Below, piece by piece: positions 46,541 to 56,480 of a stretch of DNA of 64,000 nucleotides. The translations under genes were made by a program, and so were the position numbers. Source of the DNA: Paenibacillus sp. URB8-2 (lineage in GTDB: Bacteria > Bacillota > Bacilli > Paenibacillales > Paenibacillaceae); assembly GCF_013393385.1 (NCBI RefSeq), contig NZ_AP023239.1:1922001-1986000 (forward strand), given 5' to 3'. The notes under the pieces were generated by a model. That model had not been told where the DNA came from, did no database searches, and was given only the letters and a program-made list of their open reading frames with translations. Position 1 is the stretch's first letter. Every line of letters begins with the position of its first letter.

Positions 46541-47923
46541 ATGCAGACTTTGCTGCTCTGGTTATTCTACATCTCATCATTTTATGCTTTTATTCCCGGC
46601 ATAATCAGCCGGATCTTCGGTTACCGCGTCTTTCGAAAAGGAATCGGAGTGCAGGATTTTGCCCTTACCTTCGACGACGGGCCTGACCCGCAGTACACGC
46701 CAAGGCTGCTTGATTTGCTGAACAAGTATAATGCCAAGGCTACCTTTTTTGTAGTCGGCTCCCACGCGGAGCGCTGCCCTGAACTGATCCGCCGCATGCA
46801 TACGGAGGGCCACCTGGTCGGTATTCACAATTATGTCCACAAGAGCAACTGGCTAATGCGCCCCGGCACCGTCCGCAAGCAGATTCAGCTCACCGACGAC
46901 ATTATTTACGGAATTACCGGCGAGCGCAGCACGTACTACCGTCCGCCTTGGGGCATCGTCAATCTGTTCGATTTCTCAAAGCGCCGTCATGTCAAAATCG
47001 TGCTGTGGTCGGCCATGTTCGGCGATTGGCGCAAGAAGCTCGGAGTGGAGCGGCTGACGGAAAAAATGCTGGCCCGTCTGAATCCCGGCGAAGTGATGCT
47101 GCTGCATGACTGCGGCTTGACGCTGGGGGCCGATCCCGAGGCGCCGGAGCAAATGCTGGCGGCGCTGGAACGCACCTTGGAAGAAGCCAAGGACCGGGGG
47201 CTCAGCAGCATCCGGATCGACGATATGATCAGGGCGGCCGAGAAATCCCCGCTGGCCCGGATGTCCTTCGGCAAACGTCTGCTTGTCGGACTGTGGCTCC
47301 TTTGGGAACGGTGTTTTCACTTCCTGTTCCGCCTGCGGACCGTTACGCCGGATCTGCCTTTCCTGCATTACCGCCTGCGCCCCTACCAGGGGCATACGGT
47401 TTCGCTGGATGACGGAACGACGCTAAACAAGGGCGACCCAATCATCGAGCTTCATATCGACAACCGGCAGCTGTTCGAGCTCGGCATGCGGTCACGGTCG
47501 GCGGCCCAGCTCGCAATTCGGATGATTCGCCGGATGGATAAGGAAATGCCGTTTCTAGCGGAAATCATCGCCGAAGACGAATCTCTTTCGGAAGCCAAGG
47601 CGCTGTACGGAGTCACCATGATCAACCGGGGGCCGGAGAAATTCGGCTTTACCGTTAAGGATCTGCCGAAAGGGCTGTTTGCGAGCCTTACGAAATTCTA
47701 TCTCAGCATTCTTATGAGCGTTATTCACCCGGCGGGCGGAGCGCGGCTCAAGGAACGCAGCGAAGCGCTTGTTCCCAAGATCATCCTGATGCCGGTATCG
47801 CAGCTGCTGGATGCCAACGGACAAAAATATACCGGAGCAAAGCTCCGGAGACGGCAGGATGCCGGAACGGAACTTGAAGCCGATATAGCGGAAGCCGAGT
47901 TCCCCGGCGCTCATGCGCATTGA
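46541..47923 (+). CDS. Membrane-anchored polysaccharide deacetylase with a C-terminal extra domain
   Basis: The 460-residue protein starts with a membrane anchor (LLLWLFYISSFYAFIPG), then a NodB deacetylase domain (about 45-240): ALTFDDGPDP with the catalytic and metal Asp residues, HNYVH as the metal-binding HxxxH, and RPPWG. Residues 260-460 form a second domain I cannot name with certainty; it resembles the YkoP-type domain seen beside such deacetylases. It would remove acetyl groups from a surface glycan, perhaps peptidoglycan. ATG 46541 follows GGGGAAGAAAA. Confidence 0.85.
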   Translation: MQTLLLWLFYISSFYAFIPGIISRIFGYRVFRKGIGVQDFALTFDDGPDPQYTPRLLDLLNKYNAKATFFVVGSHAERCPELIRRMHTEGHLVGIHNYVHKSNWLMRPGTVRKQIQLTDDIIYGITGERSTYYRPPWGIVNLFDFSKRRHVKIVLWSAMFGDWRKKLGVERLTEKMLARLNPGEVMLLHDCGLTLGADPEAPEQMLAALERTLEEAKDRGLSSIRIDDMIRAAEKSPLARMSFGKRLLVGLWLLWERCFHFLFRLRTVTPDLPFLHYRLRPYQGHTVSLDDGTTLNKGDPIIELHIDNRQLFELGMRSRSAAQLAIRMIRRMDKEMPFLAEIIAEDESLSEAKALYGVTMINRGPEKFGFTVKDLPKGLFASLTKFYLSILMSVIHPAGGARLKERSEALVPKIILMPVSQLLDANGQKYTGAKLRRRQDAGTELEADIAEAEFPGAHAH

Positions 47924-47952
47924 TTTAGCAATCATCCGGCGAAATAACCGAT

Positions 47953-48024
47953 CCCTTTCTTGAAGACGTGAACAGACCCGCTTTGGCGGGATTTAACGGC
48001 GCCTGACGGAAAGGGTTTTTATTT
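47953..48024 (+). terminator. Composite terminator after the deacetylase gene
   Basis: CCCTTTC (47953) pairs with GGAAAGGG (48008-48015), enclosing a CCCGC/GCGGG hairpin (47977-47990), followed by TTTTTATTT. Confidence 0.65.
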
Positions 48025-48155
48025 AGTTTCGGATGGAAAGGCGCCGGCAGCGCTTTGATTTATTAGTCCATTCTCATAGACTCTTTTAAAAGGTAATATA
48101 GAAGTGTGAAAGTATTCATTATTGTCAGCCTAACGATAACAGGAGGTTCATGCTA

Positions 48156-49493
48156 ATGAGACCCGTACAGTTTCCACAGGATTTTGCCTGGGGCGCAGCC
48201 ACCGCTTCGTATCAGATCGAAGGCGCATACGATGAAGACGGCAGGGGAATGTCCATTTGGGATACGTTCGTCCGCATTCCCGGCAAAGTCGCGAACATGG
48301 ACAACGGAGATGTCGCCTGCGACAGCTATCACCGGTTCCGCGAGGATATCGCCTTGATGAAGGACCTCGGTCTTAAAGCTTACCGGTTCTCCATTGCCTG
48401 GCCGCGGATTTTTCCGGAAGGCGCGGGAGAGCTCAACCCGAAGGGGCTCGCGTTCTATGAGACTTTGGTTGACGCTCTGCTAGAGAACGGAATTGAGCCT
48501 GTATGCACGCTGTACCACTGGGACCTGCCGCAATCGCTTCAGGATGCGGGGGGATGGGAGAACCGGGACACGGTCGATGCGTTTGCCGCTTACGCCGAAA
48601 CGCTGTTCCGCAGCCTTGGAGGCAAGATCAAGAAATGGTTAACGGTGAACGAGCCATGGTGCGTGTCGTTTCTGTCCAATTACCTTGGACAACAAGCGCC
48701 CGGCAATAAGGATTTGCAGTTAGCTGTTACCGTCTCCCATCATCTGCTGCTGGCCCACGGACGCGCCGTTCGAACATTTCGGGAATTGGGAATCCCCGGA
48801 GAGATCGGCTATGCACCGAACGTAACATGGATGGAGCCATACAGCGGCCGGAAAAAGGATGTGGAAGCCTGTAAACGGGAGAATGGCTGGTTTGTGGAAT
48901 GGTTCATGGACCCGGTGTTTAAAGGCGAGTATCCGTCTTTCCTGGTCAAATGGTTCCGGGAGAAGGGTGCGAAGGTTCCTGTACTGGAAGGCGATATGGA
49001 AATTATCCATGAGAAAATCGATATCCTGGGCATCAATTATTACACCGGATCCGTGGCGAAATACGGAGAAAGCGCGGGTCTTATGGCATGCGAACCGGTG
49101 GACATGGGCTACGACCGGACGGATATCGGCTGGCCGATTTATCCGGAAGGCTTTTACAAGGTACTGAGCTATATTAACGGCCGTTACGGCGATATACCGA
49201 TCTACATTACCGAGAATGGGGCCTGCTACAACGACGGACCGGACAAGGGGATCGTGGCGGATCAGAAGCGGATCGATTATCTGTACAAGCATCTGCTTCA
49301 GCTTCACCGCAGTATCGCAAACGGCATTCCGGTCAAAGGTTATTTTGCCTGGTCGCTGCTCGATAATTTCGAATGGTCTTACGGATACAGCATGCGGTTC
49401 GGTCTGGTTCATGTGGATTACGATACGCTTGCCCGTACGCCCAAGGACAGCTTTTATTGGTATCAGGATGTAATCACAACCGGCGAGGTTTAA
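48156..49493 (+). CDS. GH1 beta-glucosidase
   Basis: The 445-residue TIM-barrel enzyme starts FPQDFAWGAATASYQIEGA, a GH1 signature. The acid/base Glu is in TVNEPW near 163 and the nucleophile Glu in YITENGA near 352. The last part has GYFAWSLLDNFEWSYGY. It splits beta-glucosides or related sugars in the cytoplasm. There is no signal peptide and no 6-phospho-specific motif I can judge. I chose ATG 48156, nine bases after AGGAGG; the ATG at 48150 is too close. Confidence 0.95.
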   Translation: MRPVQFPQDFAWGAATASYQIEGAYDEDGRGMSIWDTFVRIPGKVANMDNGDVACDSYHRFREDIALMKDLGLKAYRFSIAWPRIFPEGAGELNPKGLAFYETLVDALLENGIEPVCTLYHWDLPQSLQDAGGWENRDTVDAFAAYAETLFRSLGGKIKKWLTVNEPWCVSFLSNYLGQQAPGNKDLQLAVTVSHHLLLAHGRAVRTFRELGIPGEIGYAPNVTWMEPYSGRKKDVEACKRENGWFVEWFMDPVFKGEYPSFLVKWFREKGAKVPVLEGDMEIIHEKIDILGINYYTGSVAKYGESAGLMACEPVDMGYDRTDIGWPIYPEGFYKVLSYINGRYGDIPIYITENGACYNDGPDKGIVADQKRIDYLYKHLLQLHRSIANGIPVKGYFAWSLLDNFEWSYGYSMRFGLVHVDYDTLARTPKDSFYWYQDVITTGEV

Positions 49494-49572
49494 GGCTGAA
49501 AGGCGCATTTCATGGATCGAATCGACCGCGAAGTGTGAGCGGAGGCTGCCGGCATAAGGGAATCGGCAAAAA

Positions 49573-49621
49573 AATAAGCCCGGAAGGCATCGTCAATCGA
49601 CGAACGCCTTCCGGGCTTATT
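49573..49621 (-). terminator. Terminator of ilvD
   Basis: A 16-base arm, AATAAGCCCGGAAGGC, pairs with GCCTTCCGGGCTTATT. On the reverse strand it is followed by a run of T. It may also stop the convergent glucosidase transcript. Confidence 0.9.
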
Positions 49622-49664
49622 GCTGCTTGAATTGTGGCAGTCTGTACCGCTGGCTGCGCGGGAA

Positions 49665-51350
49665 TTAAATTTTCAGTACGCCGCCTTTGCTGGCGTTGGT
49701 AACAAGCTTGGAGTACCGGGCGAGATAGCCCGTCTTCACCTTCGGCTCGAACTCTTTCCAGTCTTCACGGCGTACCGCCAGTTCCTCATCGCTGACGAGC
49801 AGCTCGATTTTGCGGTTGTTCAGATCCAGCTCGATGATGTCGCCGTTCCGTACAAATGCGATCGGTCCGCCTTCCGCCGCCTCCGGCGAGATATGGCCGA
49901 TACTGATGCCGCGGGAAGCGCCCGAGAAGCGGCCGTCCGTAATCAGACCGACCTTGGCGCCGAGTCCCATGCCGACGATCTGCGAGGTCGGGGCAAGCAT
50001 TTCGGGCATACCCGGTCCGCCTTTCGGACCTTCGTAGCGGATAACGACGACGTGGCCTTCTTTGACCTTGCCGCCCGCGATGCCTTCCAGCGCTTCCTCC
50101 TGGGAGTCAAAGCAGATGGCCGGACCTTTGTGGTAGCCACCCACGGACGGGTCTACCGCTCCGACCTTGATGATGGAGCCCTCCGGAGCGAGGTTGCCGT
50201 ACAGCACGGACAATCCGCCGACCTGGGAGTACGGGTTGTCAAGCGGATGGATAACGCTTGTATCCTGGATTTCATGTCCGGTGACATTCTCGGCCAGCGT
50301 CTTTCCGGTAACGGTCATGCAGTCGCCGAACAGCGTGCCCGGCTTCTTGAGCAGTTCGTTCAGTACGGCGCTGACGCCGCCCGCACGATCCACGTCCTCG
50401 ATAAAGATGTCCGAAGCAGGAGCCAGCTTGGCCAGGTACGGCGTGCGGTTGGCAACTTCGTTGATCCGCTCCAGCGGGTATTCGATGTCGGCTTCCTGCG
50501 CCAGCGCGAGGGTATGCAGCACCGTGTTGGTGGAGCCGCCCATTGCCATGTCCATGGCAAATGCGTTGTCGATCGATTCTCTGGTCACGATATCGCGCGG
50601 CTTCAGGTCCAGTTTGATCAGCTCCATCAGCTGTTTGGCGGACTTCCGTACAAAATCCTTGCGTTCTTCCGCCACGGCAAGAATCGTTCCGTTGCCCGGC
50701 AGCGCGAGACCCAGTGCTTCGGCAAGACAGTTCATGGAATTGGCGGTGAACATGCCCGAACAGGAGCCGCATGTCGGACAACCGTATTGTTCCAGCTCCG
50801 TCAGTTCCGCTTCGTTGATCTTGCCGACCTGGTACGCGCCGACGCCTTCGAATACGGAGGTCAGCGAAAGCTTGCGGCCCTTGCTGTCAACGCCGGCCTT
50901 CATAGGTCCGCCGCTGACAAAGATGGTCGGGATGTTGACCCGCAGGGCTCCCATCATCATGCCCGGTGTAATCTTGTCGCAGTTCGGGATGCAGACCATG
51001 CCGTCGAACCAGTGCGCGGACACGACCGTTTCCAGAGAGTCGGCGATAATCTCGCGGCTGGGCAGCGAGTAGCGCATGCCGATATGTCCCATGGCGATAC
51101 CGTCGTCAACGCCGATCGTATTGAATTCAAAAGGAACGCCGCCCGCTTCGCGGATCGCTTCCTTGACGATTTTGCCAAATTCCTGGAGATGCACATGACC
51201 CGGCACGATGTCGATATAGGAGTTGCAGACCGCGATAAACGGTTTGCCGAAATCCTCTTCTTTCACGCCGGCCGCCCGCAGCAGACTGCGGTGCGGAGCC
51301 CGGTCGAAGCCCTTCGTAATCATGTCTGAACGCATTTTCTTGGCTGCCAT
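49665..51350 (-). CDS. ilvD: Dihydroxy-acid dehydratase
   Basis: The 561-residue enzyme has family motifs: [14 protein letters not shown] near the start, [28 protein letters not shown] with the Fe-S cysteines, and [10 protein letters not shown] near the end. It makes the 2-oxo acids for valine and isoleucine. GGGGGAA lies upstream of the ATG. It is not with other ilv genes here. Confidence 0.97.
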   Translation of the reverse strand: MAAKKMRSDMITKGFDRAPHRSLLRAAGVKEEDFGKPFIAVCNSYIDIVPGHVHLQEFGKIVKEAIREAGGVPFEFNTIGVDDGIAMGHIGMRYSLPSREIIADSLETVVSAHWFDGMVCIPNCDKITPGMMMGALRVNIPTIFVSGGPMKAGVDSKGRKLSLTSVFEGVGAYQVGKINEAELTELEQYGCPTCGSCSGMFTANSMNCLAEALGLALPGNGTILAVAEERKDFVRKSAKQLMELIKLDLKPRDIVTRESIDNAFAMDMAMGGSTNTVLHTLALAQEADIEYPLERINEVANRTPYLAKLAPASDIFIEDVDRAGGVSAVLNELLKKPGTLFGDCMTVTGKTLAENVTGHEIQDTSVIHPLDNPYSQVGGLSVLYGNLAPEGSIIKVGAVDPSVGGYHKGPAICFDSQEEALEGIAGGKVKEGHVVVIRYEGPKGGPGMPEMLAPTSQIVGMGLGAKVGLITDGRFSGASRGISIGHISPEAAEGGPIAFVRNGDIIELDLNNRKIELLVSDEELAVRREDWKEFEPKVKTGYLARYSKLVTNASKGGVLKI

Positions 51351-51620
51351 TTTAAACAGTTCCCCCTTTTAATCAATTGTAATTCCGTATTTTGCCGCAT
51401 TAACGCGCTGCTCTCTGAAGAGCCGCGAATCCGCGGTTTATAGAAAGAACAGGGTCCAACTCTATAGAAGAGGGTGGTCGACGCTGTTTCTATAAAAATA
51501 TAAAGGCTGCAGTCAGCCTGAAGGACAGGCTTTGCTTATTTATTAGTTGAGTCTATCACATAGGGCCGTTTTTTTCTACCGGGCGATGTTAAGTTTACCG
51601 CAAACGGCTGCGTAAAAATT
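51351..51620 (-). other. Structured leader region upstream of ilvD
   Basis: The gap on the ilvD strand has several hairpins: AGCCTG/CAGGCT, TATAGAAA...TTTCTATA enclosing an ACAG/CTGT pair, CCGCG/CGCGG and CTCT/AGAG. I see no T-box core and no gene. It may be an attenuator or a regulator-binding region. Confidence 0.35.
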
Positions 51621-51684
51621 TGCCACTCATTGCGGAGCATTGGCTTTCAAGGATAGGAACGCAGCTGATCCTTCTGGAAATATC

Positions 51685-51705
51685 AAAAAAGCCCGCAATG
51701 CGGGC
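51685..51705 (-). terminator. Terminator of the acyltransferase gene
   Basis: On the reverse strand GCCCGC pairs with GCGGGC across three bases and is followed by TTTTTTG. Confidence 0.9.
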
Positions 51706-51720
51706 CAAGGACCTTTAGGA

Positions 51721-52806
51721 TCATTGATCGTTCGCTGCCGGTTTGGAGGCCGGACGGCGAAGCAGGCGGTGAAGAGGACGGTGAAGCATGCGGTGAAGGG
51801 AAAGAACCGGCTCGATTCCAGGCTCCACAAGGGGATGCAGCGCACTCTTGACGAAGGGTTGGGCGAGCAGCAGGGTAAGCAGGACGGCGGCGGCCGGAAC
51901 GAGAACAGCACCGGCAGGGTTGCTCAGATAAGAATAGATGCCGGATGCCGCAGCGAAGCGGACGATCAGTCCGTGCAGCAGGAAGACGTACAGCGTGCGC
52001 CGCCCCAGGCTGGTCATCCGGCCCTCCCTAAGCGGCACCAGACCGAGAAAAGCGAGGGAGGACGCGAGCTGGAGGCCGTAGAGCGCAAGCCGGTACAGTC
52101 CGGCGTACCAATGCTCGGCCCCAAGCTGGGTGTAAGTCATGCTGCCGTACAGCCATCCGGCAGGTATATTCCCGGCAGCGCCAGTCGACAGGATAGCCAG
52201 CAGCACAGCGGAGAACAGGGCGGCGGCGATTTTTACTCCGGGTACAAACAGACGGGCGACGGCGGCGAACGAAAGGTGATAGCCTATAATAAAGAAAGGG
52301 AGATATACAAAGGTGCGGCTGATGCTGAACCAAATGCCGTCCACCGGCAAATAACCGACGGCTATGCCCGCTGCGGCGGCGAAGGCCAACTGGCAGGGCG
52401 CCTTCCATCTGCGCATACCGAGAAGCAGCAGCCGCCACATGGCGTGGCTCGCCAGAAACCAGAGCAGAAGATAGGGCGCAAAGAAGGAATGGTGAATGCC
52501 GCCCACACGGAAAACGGTTGCATCAAGCAGGGAGTAAAGGCTCTGAAAAATAAGGTATTGCATGCTGATCTGCAGCAGCAACTTTCGTCCCGCAGCGCCT
52601 GTCAGGCTGTTTTTGGCAAAATATCCGGTAACCAGTACGAACAACGGCATATGGAAGCTGAAAATCCACAAATACAGGCTGTGCAGACCACCCATTTCAG
52701 GGGTTATTGGCTCTATGGCGTTGCCGACAAAAACGGTGACAATCAGCATAAACCGAAGATTCAGAAAAAAGGTTTCTCCCCGATCCTCCAACGATTGGCC
52801 CTTCAT
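51721..52806 (-). CDS. Membrane acyltransferase (acyltransferase 3 / fucose 4-O-acetylase type)
   Basis: This is a roughly 361-residue protein with about ten membrane segments. It begins with NLRFMLIVTVFVGN, followed by the family pattern LWIFSFHMPLFVLVTGYFAKN. Members acetylate surface sugars or related acceptors. I prefer the ATG at 52806, preceded by GGTGGAAG; an ATG at 52824 is possible. It is a single gene with its own terminator. Confidence 0.82.
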   Translation of the reverse strand: MKGQSLEDRGETFFLNLRFMLIVTVFVGNAIEPITPEMGGLHSLYLWIFSFHMPLFVLVTGYFAKNSLTGAAGRKLLLQISMQYLIFQSLYSLLDATVFRVGGIHHSFFAPYLLLWFLASHAMWRLLLLGMRRWKAPCQLAFAAAAGIAVGYLPVDGIWFSISRTFVYLPFFIIGYHLSFAAVARLFVPGVKIAAALFSAVLLAILSTGAAGNIPAGWLYGSMTYTQLGAEHWYAGLYRLALYGLQLASSLAFLGLVPLREGRMTSLGRRTLYVFLLHGLIVRFAAASGIYSYLSNPAGAVLVPAAAVLLTLLLAQPFVKSALHPLVEPGIEPVLSLHRMLHRPLHRLLRRPASKPAANDQ

Positions 52807-53008
52807 ACTTCCACCGGCTCTCATTCCATTATTTTAATTTTAAAATACGTATTTTCTCCTCAAACGGTTGTGACTTTGTTTACTATTGTGAAGCTATCGG
52901 CAAGTCCGATTGTGGCAAATTGTTGAAGGTTGTTTGCTTGTGGCGATTCCTCTATAATTTTCCTTAAGAATAAAAGCGTCGTATGCGGTATATCCGGGAG
53001 TGGACAAA

Positions 53009-53749
53009 TTGATTGAAACTCGTACGAAGCGCGGTTTTGCACTATTGGTATTGGCGTTCATTGCGGCTGTGGCGTTGGCTCTCTGGGTCTATTTGAAGCC
53101 TTACGCCCCGATAGGCCAGGCCGAAACGGCTCTCGTCTCCGGGAAGGGAATCACTGTGGAGCTGAACGACAACTGGATTTCCCTTGAACCTTCAGCCGCG
53201 AGCGGTACAGGCGTCATTTTCTATCCCGGCGGTCTGGTGAAGGCCGAAGCTTATGCGCCGCTTGCCAGAGGATTGGCCGCAGCCGGACATCCGGTCTACA
53301 TCGCCCGCATGCCGCTCAATCTCGCGTTGACCCGAAGCGATGCGGCGGAGGACATTATCCGCGTGCATCCCAAGCTGTCTTTTGTGCTGGGCGGACATTC
53401 GCTGGGTGGCGTTATGGCTGCGCGGTTTGCCGCCAAGCATCCGGACGAATTGGCCGGTGTGTTCCTTCTGGCTTCCTATCCCGACGAAAAAGGGAGCCTG
53501 AAGTCGACGACGCTGGCTGTGCTGTCGGTGCTTGGCACGGAGGACAAGGTGCTGGACCGGAAAAAGTACCGTGAGGGCAGGGCCTACCTGCCGGACAGCA
53601 CCGTGTACTACTCGCTGGAAGGCGGCAACCACGCCCAGTTCGGCAGCTACGGCCCTCAAAAAGGAGACGGAGAGGCGACGATTTCCGAGAGTGAACAGCA
53701 GGGGCAGACGGTTCAGGCACTGCTTGATTGGATGAGCAATTTACGGTAA
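53009..53749 (+). CDS. Secreted or membrane-anchored alpha/beta hydrolase
   Basis: It is about 246 residues long with an N-terminal hydrophobic helix (about 10-30). The hydrolase fold has the nucleophile elbow GGHSLGG near 130, GVIFYPGG as the oxyanion strand, and a late acid and His (GTEDKVLDR; GGNHAQFG). The active site would lie outside the membrane. I chose the TTG at 53009, eight bases after GGGAG. A GTG at 53000 overlaps that site. The substrate is unknown. Cut sites and a lipobox are not evident. Confidence 0.8.
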   Translation: MIETRTKRGFALLVLAFIAAVALALWVYLKPYAPIGQAETALVSGKGITVELNDNWISLEPSAASGTGVIFYPGGLVKAEAYAPLARGLAAAGHPVYIARMPLNLALTRSDAAEDIIRVHPKLSFVLGGHSLGGVMAARFAAKHPDELAGVFLLASYPDEKGSLKSTTLAVLSVLGTEDKVLDRKKYREGRAYLPDSTVYYSLEGGNHAQFGSYGPQKGDGEATISESEQQGQTVQALLDWMSNLR

Positions 53750-53828
53750 TCCCGGATTTACCGTCAGCTTCGGCTGCGGCATCCGGGATGCGGGGCCGCA
53801 GTACATACGGACGAAGGGAGAAACGAAA

Positions 53829-54596
53829 GTGCCTCTATTGCACGTAAACGGCATTTCGGTGCCCTGCAAAGCCATCCTGTTCGACAAGGACGGCACGCTG
53901 CTGGATCTGATGGAGATGTGGGGGACATGGGCCGAATCGGTGCTTCGCGATATGGAAACTCATCTGGCCCTGGCCGGTTCGGGCTTTACGGGCGACAAAA
54001 GCCTGCTGCTCGGCACCGTTCAGGATGCTAAAGGCCGGATCACCGGCTACGATCCCGGCGGGCCTCTCCCGATGGCGACGGTGGAGCAGACCTACGGGAT
54101 TCTGGCCTGGCAGTTCTATGCCGCGGGCGTTCCCTGGAATGATGCGGTAACGCGGGTAATGGGCATCGCCAAGGATGCGATGAACGGGCTGCGCGAGCGC
54201 CGCTCCGCAAGGCCTCTGCCCGGGCTGCTTCCTTTTCTAAGGCAATGTCAAGAGGTTTCACTGCGGATGGGCGTGGTCACGTCGGATGAATCGCAGACGA
54301 CGGCCGAGCATCTAGAGTGGCTCGGAATTTCCGGCTATTTCGGCTCGGTGGTGACGAGGGACAGAGTGCGTAAGGGAAAGCCAGCCCCGGAAATGGCTGA
54401 AACCGCCTGCCGGGAGCTGGGCGCCCTGCCCGAGGAGACGGTCGTCATCGGCGACAGCAACGCCGACATGCAGATGGGCAGGGGAGCCGGACTTCGCCTG
54501 GCTATCGGCATATCATCGGCGGCGGGGACGGCGGAGCATTTGACGGACGCCGATATCGTCGTCCGCGATTTTACCCAGTTATCCGTTTCGCTATAA
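53829..54596 (+). CDS. HAD family phosphatase
   Basis: The 255-residue enzyme has the four HAD motifs: LFDKDGTLLD near 20 (nucleophile Asp), the TSDES region near 155, the Lys in RKGKPAPEM, and VIGDSNADMQMG near 215. It resembles phosphoglycolate-phosphatase-like hydrolases, but the substrate cannot be set. The GTG start at 53829 follows AAGGGAG. Confidence 0.85.
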   Translation: MPLLHVNGISVPCKAILFDKDGTLLDLMEMWGTWAESVLRDMETHLALAGSGFTGDKSLLLGTVQDAKGRITGYDPGGPLPMATVEQTYGILAWQFYAAGVPWNDAVTRVMGIAKDAMNGLRERRSARPLPGLLPFLRQCQEVSLRMGVVTSDESQTTAEHLEWLGISGYFGSVVTRDRVRKGKPAPEMAETACRELGALPEETVVIGDSNADMQMGRGAGLRLAIGISSAAGTAEHLTDADIVVRDFTQLSVSL

Positions 54597-54628
54597 CTCT
54601 ATAAGAACAGAAAGGATGGTAGCAAGCT

Positions 54629-55369
54629 ATGGATTCTTTGCAGACCTTGGCTTCCTGGATACAGGAAAGCGGCAGCATCGTCTTCTTCGGAGGGGCGGGA
54701 ACGTCCACGGAAAGCGGCATTCCCGATTTTCGTTCCGCGGCGGGGCTGTACCTGACGGAGAAGCATTCGCCGTATCCGCCCGAGCAAATGCTCAGCCACA
54801 GCTTTTTCATGTCCAAGCCTGATGTCTTTTTTGATTTTTACCGTACCAAGATGCTCCATCCCGACGCGGAACCCAATGGCTCCCACCGCCTGCTGGCCCG
54901 GCTGGAAAGCGAAGGTCGGCTGAGCGCGGTCGTGACGCAGAATATCGACGGGCTTCACCAGAAGGCGGGCAGCCGGCGCGTGCTGGAGCTTCACGGGTCC
55001 GTGCACCGCAACCACTGCATGAGCTGCTCCCGCTATTACGGATTGGATGCCATTACAAGCAGCGCCGAAACCGTCCCCCGCTGTCCGGCCTGCGGCGGCA
55101 TCATTAAGCCGGATGTTGTGCTTTATGAGGAACAGTTGGACGATCAGGTGCTGAATGATTCCGTCCAGGCGATTGCAAACGCAGATCTGCTTCTCATCGG
55201 CGGGACTTCGCTGACGGTTCAGCCTGCCGCAAGTCTGATCCAATATTTTCATGGCAAGCATACGGTGCTGCTCAACGGAGAATCGACGCCTTACGACTCC
55301 CGCGCAGATCTGATTATTACCGATCGAATCGGCCAGGCGATGGACAGAATAGGAGAGCTGTTGTCCTGA
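54629..55369 (+). CDS. Sir2-family NAD-dependent deacylase
   Basis: The 246-residue sirtuin has GGAGTSTESGIPDFRS near 20, TQNIDGLHQKAGS near 108, the catalytic His in ELHGS, and two Cys pairs (CMSCS, CPACGG) for the structural zinc. It removes acyl groups from lysines using NAD. It lies 32 bases after the HAD gene and may be co-transcribed. Confidence 0.95.
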   Translation: MDSLQTLASWIQESGSIVFFGGAGTSTESGIPDFRSAAGLYLTEKHSPYPPEQMLSHSFFMSKPDVFFDFYRTKMLHPDAEPNGSHRLLARLESEGRLSAVVTQNIDGLHQKAGSRRVLELHGSVHRNHCMSCSRYYGLDAITSSAETVPRCPACGGIIKPDVVLYEEQLDDQVLNDSVQAIANADLLLIGGTSLTVQPAASLIQYFHGKHTVLLNGESTPYDSRADLIITDRIGQAMDRIGELLS

Positions 55370-55460
55370 CCGTTCGTGCTGCTCTCCGGCAACGGAGATT
55401 ATGATGGCCTGCGGCAGTTTAAGAACAGGGTAGACACTAGACCGAGAGGCAGGGATACGC

Positions 55461-56465
55461 ATGGTATATGTGGCAAGCGACGAGCGCTATGAGGCAATGA
55501 GGTACAACCGCTGCGGTAAATCCGGACTCAAGCTACCGGCCATCTCGCTTGGACTGTGGCATAATTTCGGCGGAATCGATGCTTATGAGAACGGCAGGGA
55601 CATGATTACCCGGGCTTTCGATCTGGGCATCACCCATTTCGATTTAGCGAACAATTACGGTCCTCCCCCGGGTTCCGCGGAGGAACTGTTCGGCAGGGTA
55701 CTCGTCAGAGATCTGGCGCCTTACCGCGACGAAATGGTGATCTCAACCAAAGCCGGCTTCTATATGTGGCCGGGACCATACGGAGAGTGGGGCTCCCGTA
55801 AATATGTGCTGTCGAGCCTGGACCAAAGCCTGAAGCGGCTCGGGCTGGATTATGTGGATATTTTTTATTCCCATCGTCCCGATCCGGAGACTCCGCTGGA
55901 AGAAACAATGGGCGCGCTGGACCAGGCCGTCCGCTCCGGCAAGGCCTTATATGTCGGATTGTCCAATTATTCCGCCGACCAGACGGAAGCCGCTATCGCC
56001 ATCCTGAGGGATCTTGGCACTCCGCTGCTGATCCACCAGCCCAGATATTCCCTCCTGGACCGCTGGATCGAGAACGGGCTGCAGGATGTGCTGGAACACA
56101 ATGGCGTCGGCAGCATCGCCTTTACGCCTCTGGCGCAGGGAATGCTGACGAATAAATACTTGAACGGTATTCCCGGCGATTCCAGGGCGGCCAAGCCTTC
56201 GACCGCGCTGAACGAAAGCCAGATTACGCCGGAGGCGCTGCGCAAAGTGCGGCTGCTGAATCAGATGGCCTCGGCGCGCGGCCAGAGCCTGGCGCAGTTC
56301 GCGTTGGCCTGGGTGCTGCGCAGCGGCAGAGTCTCCTCCGCGCTGATCGGCGCGAGCCGGGTCAGCCAAATCGAAGAGAATGTCGCTGCTCTGTCCAATC
56401 TGGAATTCTCGCAGGAGGAGCTGGAAAGGATCGAGGTCATTCTGGGAGCGGAGAACGGCGGTTAA
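55461..56465 (+). CDS. Aldo/keto reductase (YghZ-like)
   Basis: The 334-residue TIM-barrel protein has GKSGLKLPAISLGLWHNFGG at the start, the catalytic Asp and Tyr in FDLANNYGPPPGSAE, and YSHRPDPETPLEETM. This is the pattern of the YghZ (glyceraldehyde-3-phosphate/methylglyoxal reductase) group. It is NADPH dependent. It runs convergent to the AraC gene, leaving only 15 bases between them. Confidence 0.92.
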   Translation: MVYVASDERYEAMRYNRCGKSGLKLPAISLGLWHNFGGIDAYENGRDMITRAFDLGITHFDLANNYGPPPGSAEELFGRVLVRDLAPYRDEMVISTKAGFYMWPGPYGEWGSRKYVLSSLDQSLKRLGLDYVDIFYSHRPDPETPLEETMGALDQAVRSGKALYVGLSNYSADQTEAAIAILRDLGTPLLIHQPRYSLLDRWIENGLQDVLEHNGVGSIAFTPLAQGMLTNKYLNGIPGDSRAAKPSTALNESQITPEALRKVRLLNQMASARGQSLAQFALAWVLRSGRVSSALIGASRVSQIEENVAALSNLEFSQEELERIEVILGAENGG

Positions 56466-56480
56466 CCGCCAGGATGGGGC

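Noticed and set aside
53751..53791. ATCCCGGAT/ATCCGGGAT inverted repeat as a terminator of the hydrolase gene
   Set aside because: The arms pair well but the loop is long and no T tract follows.
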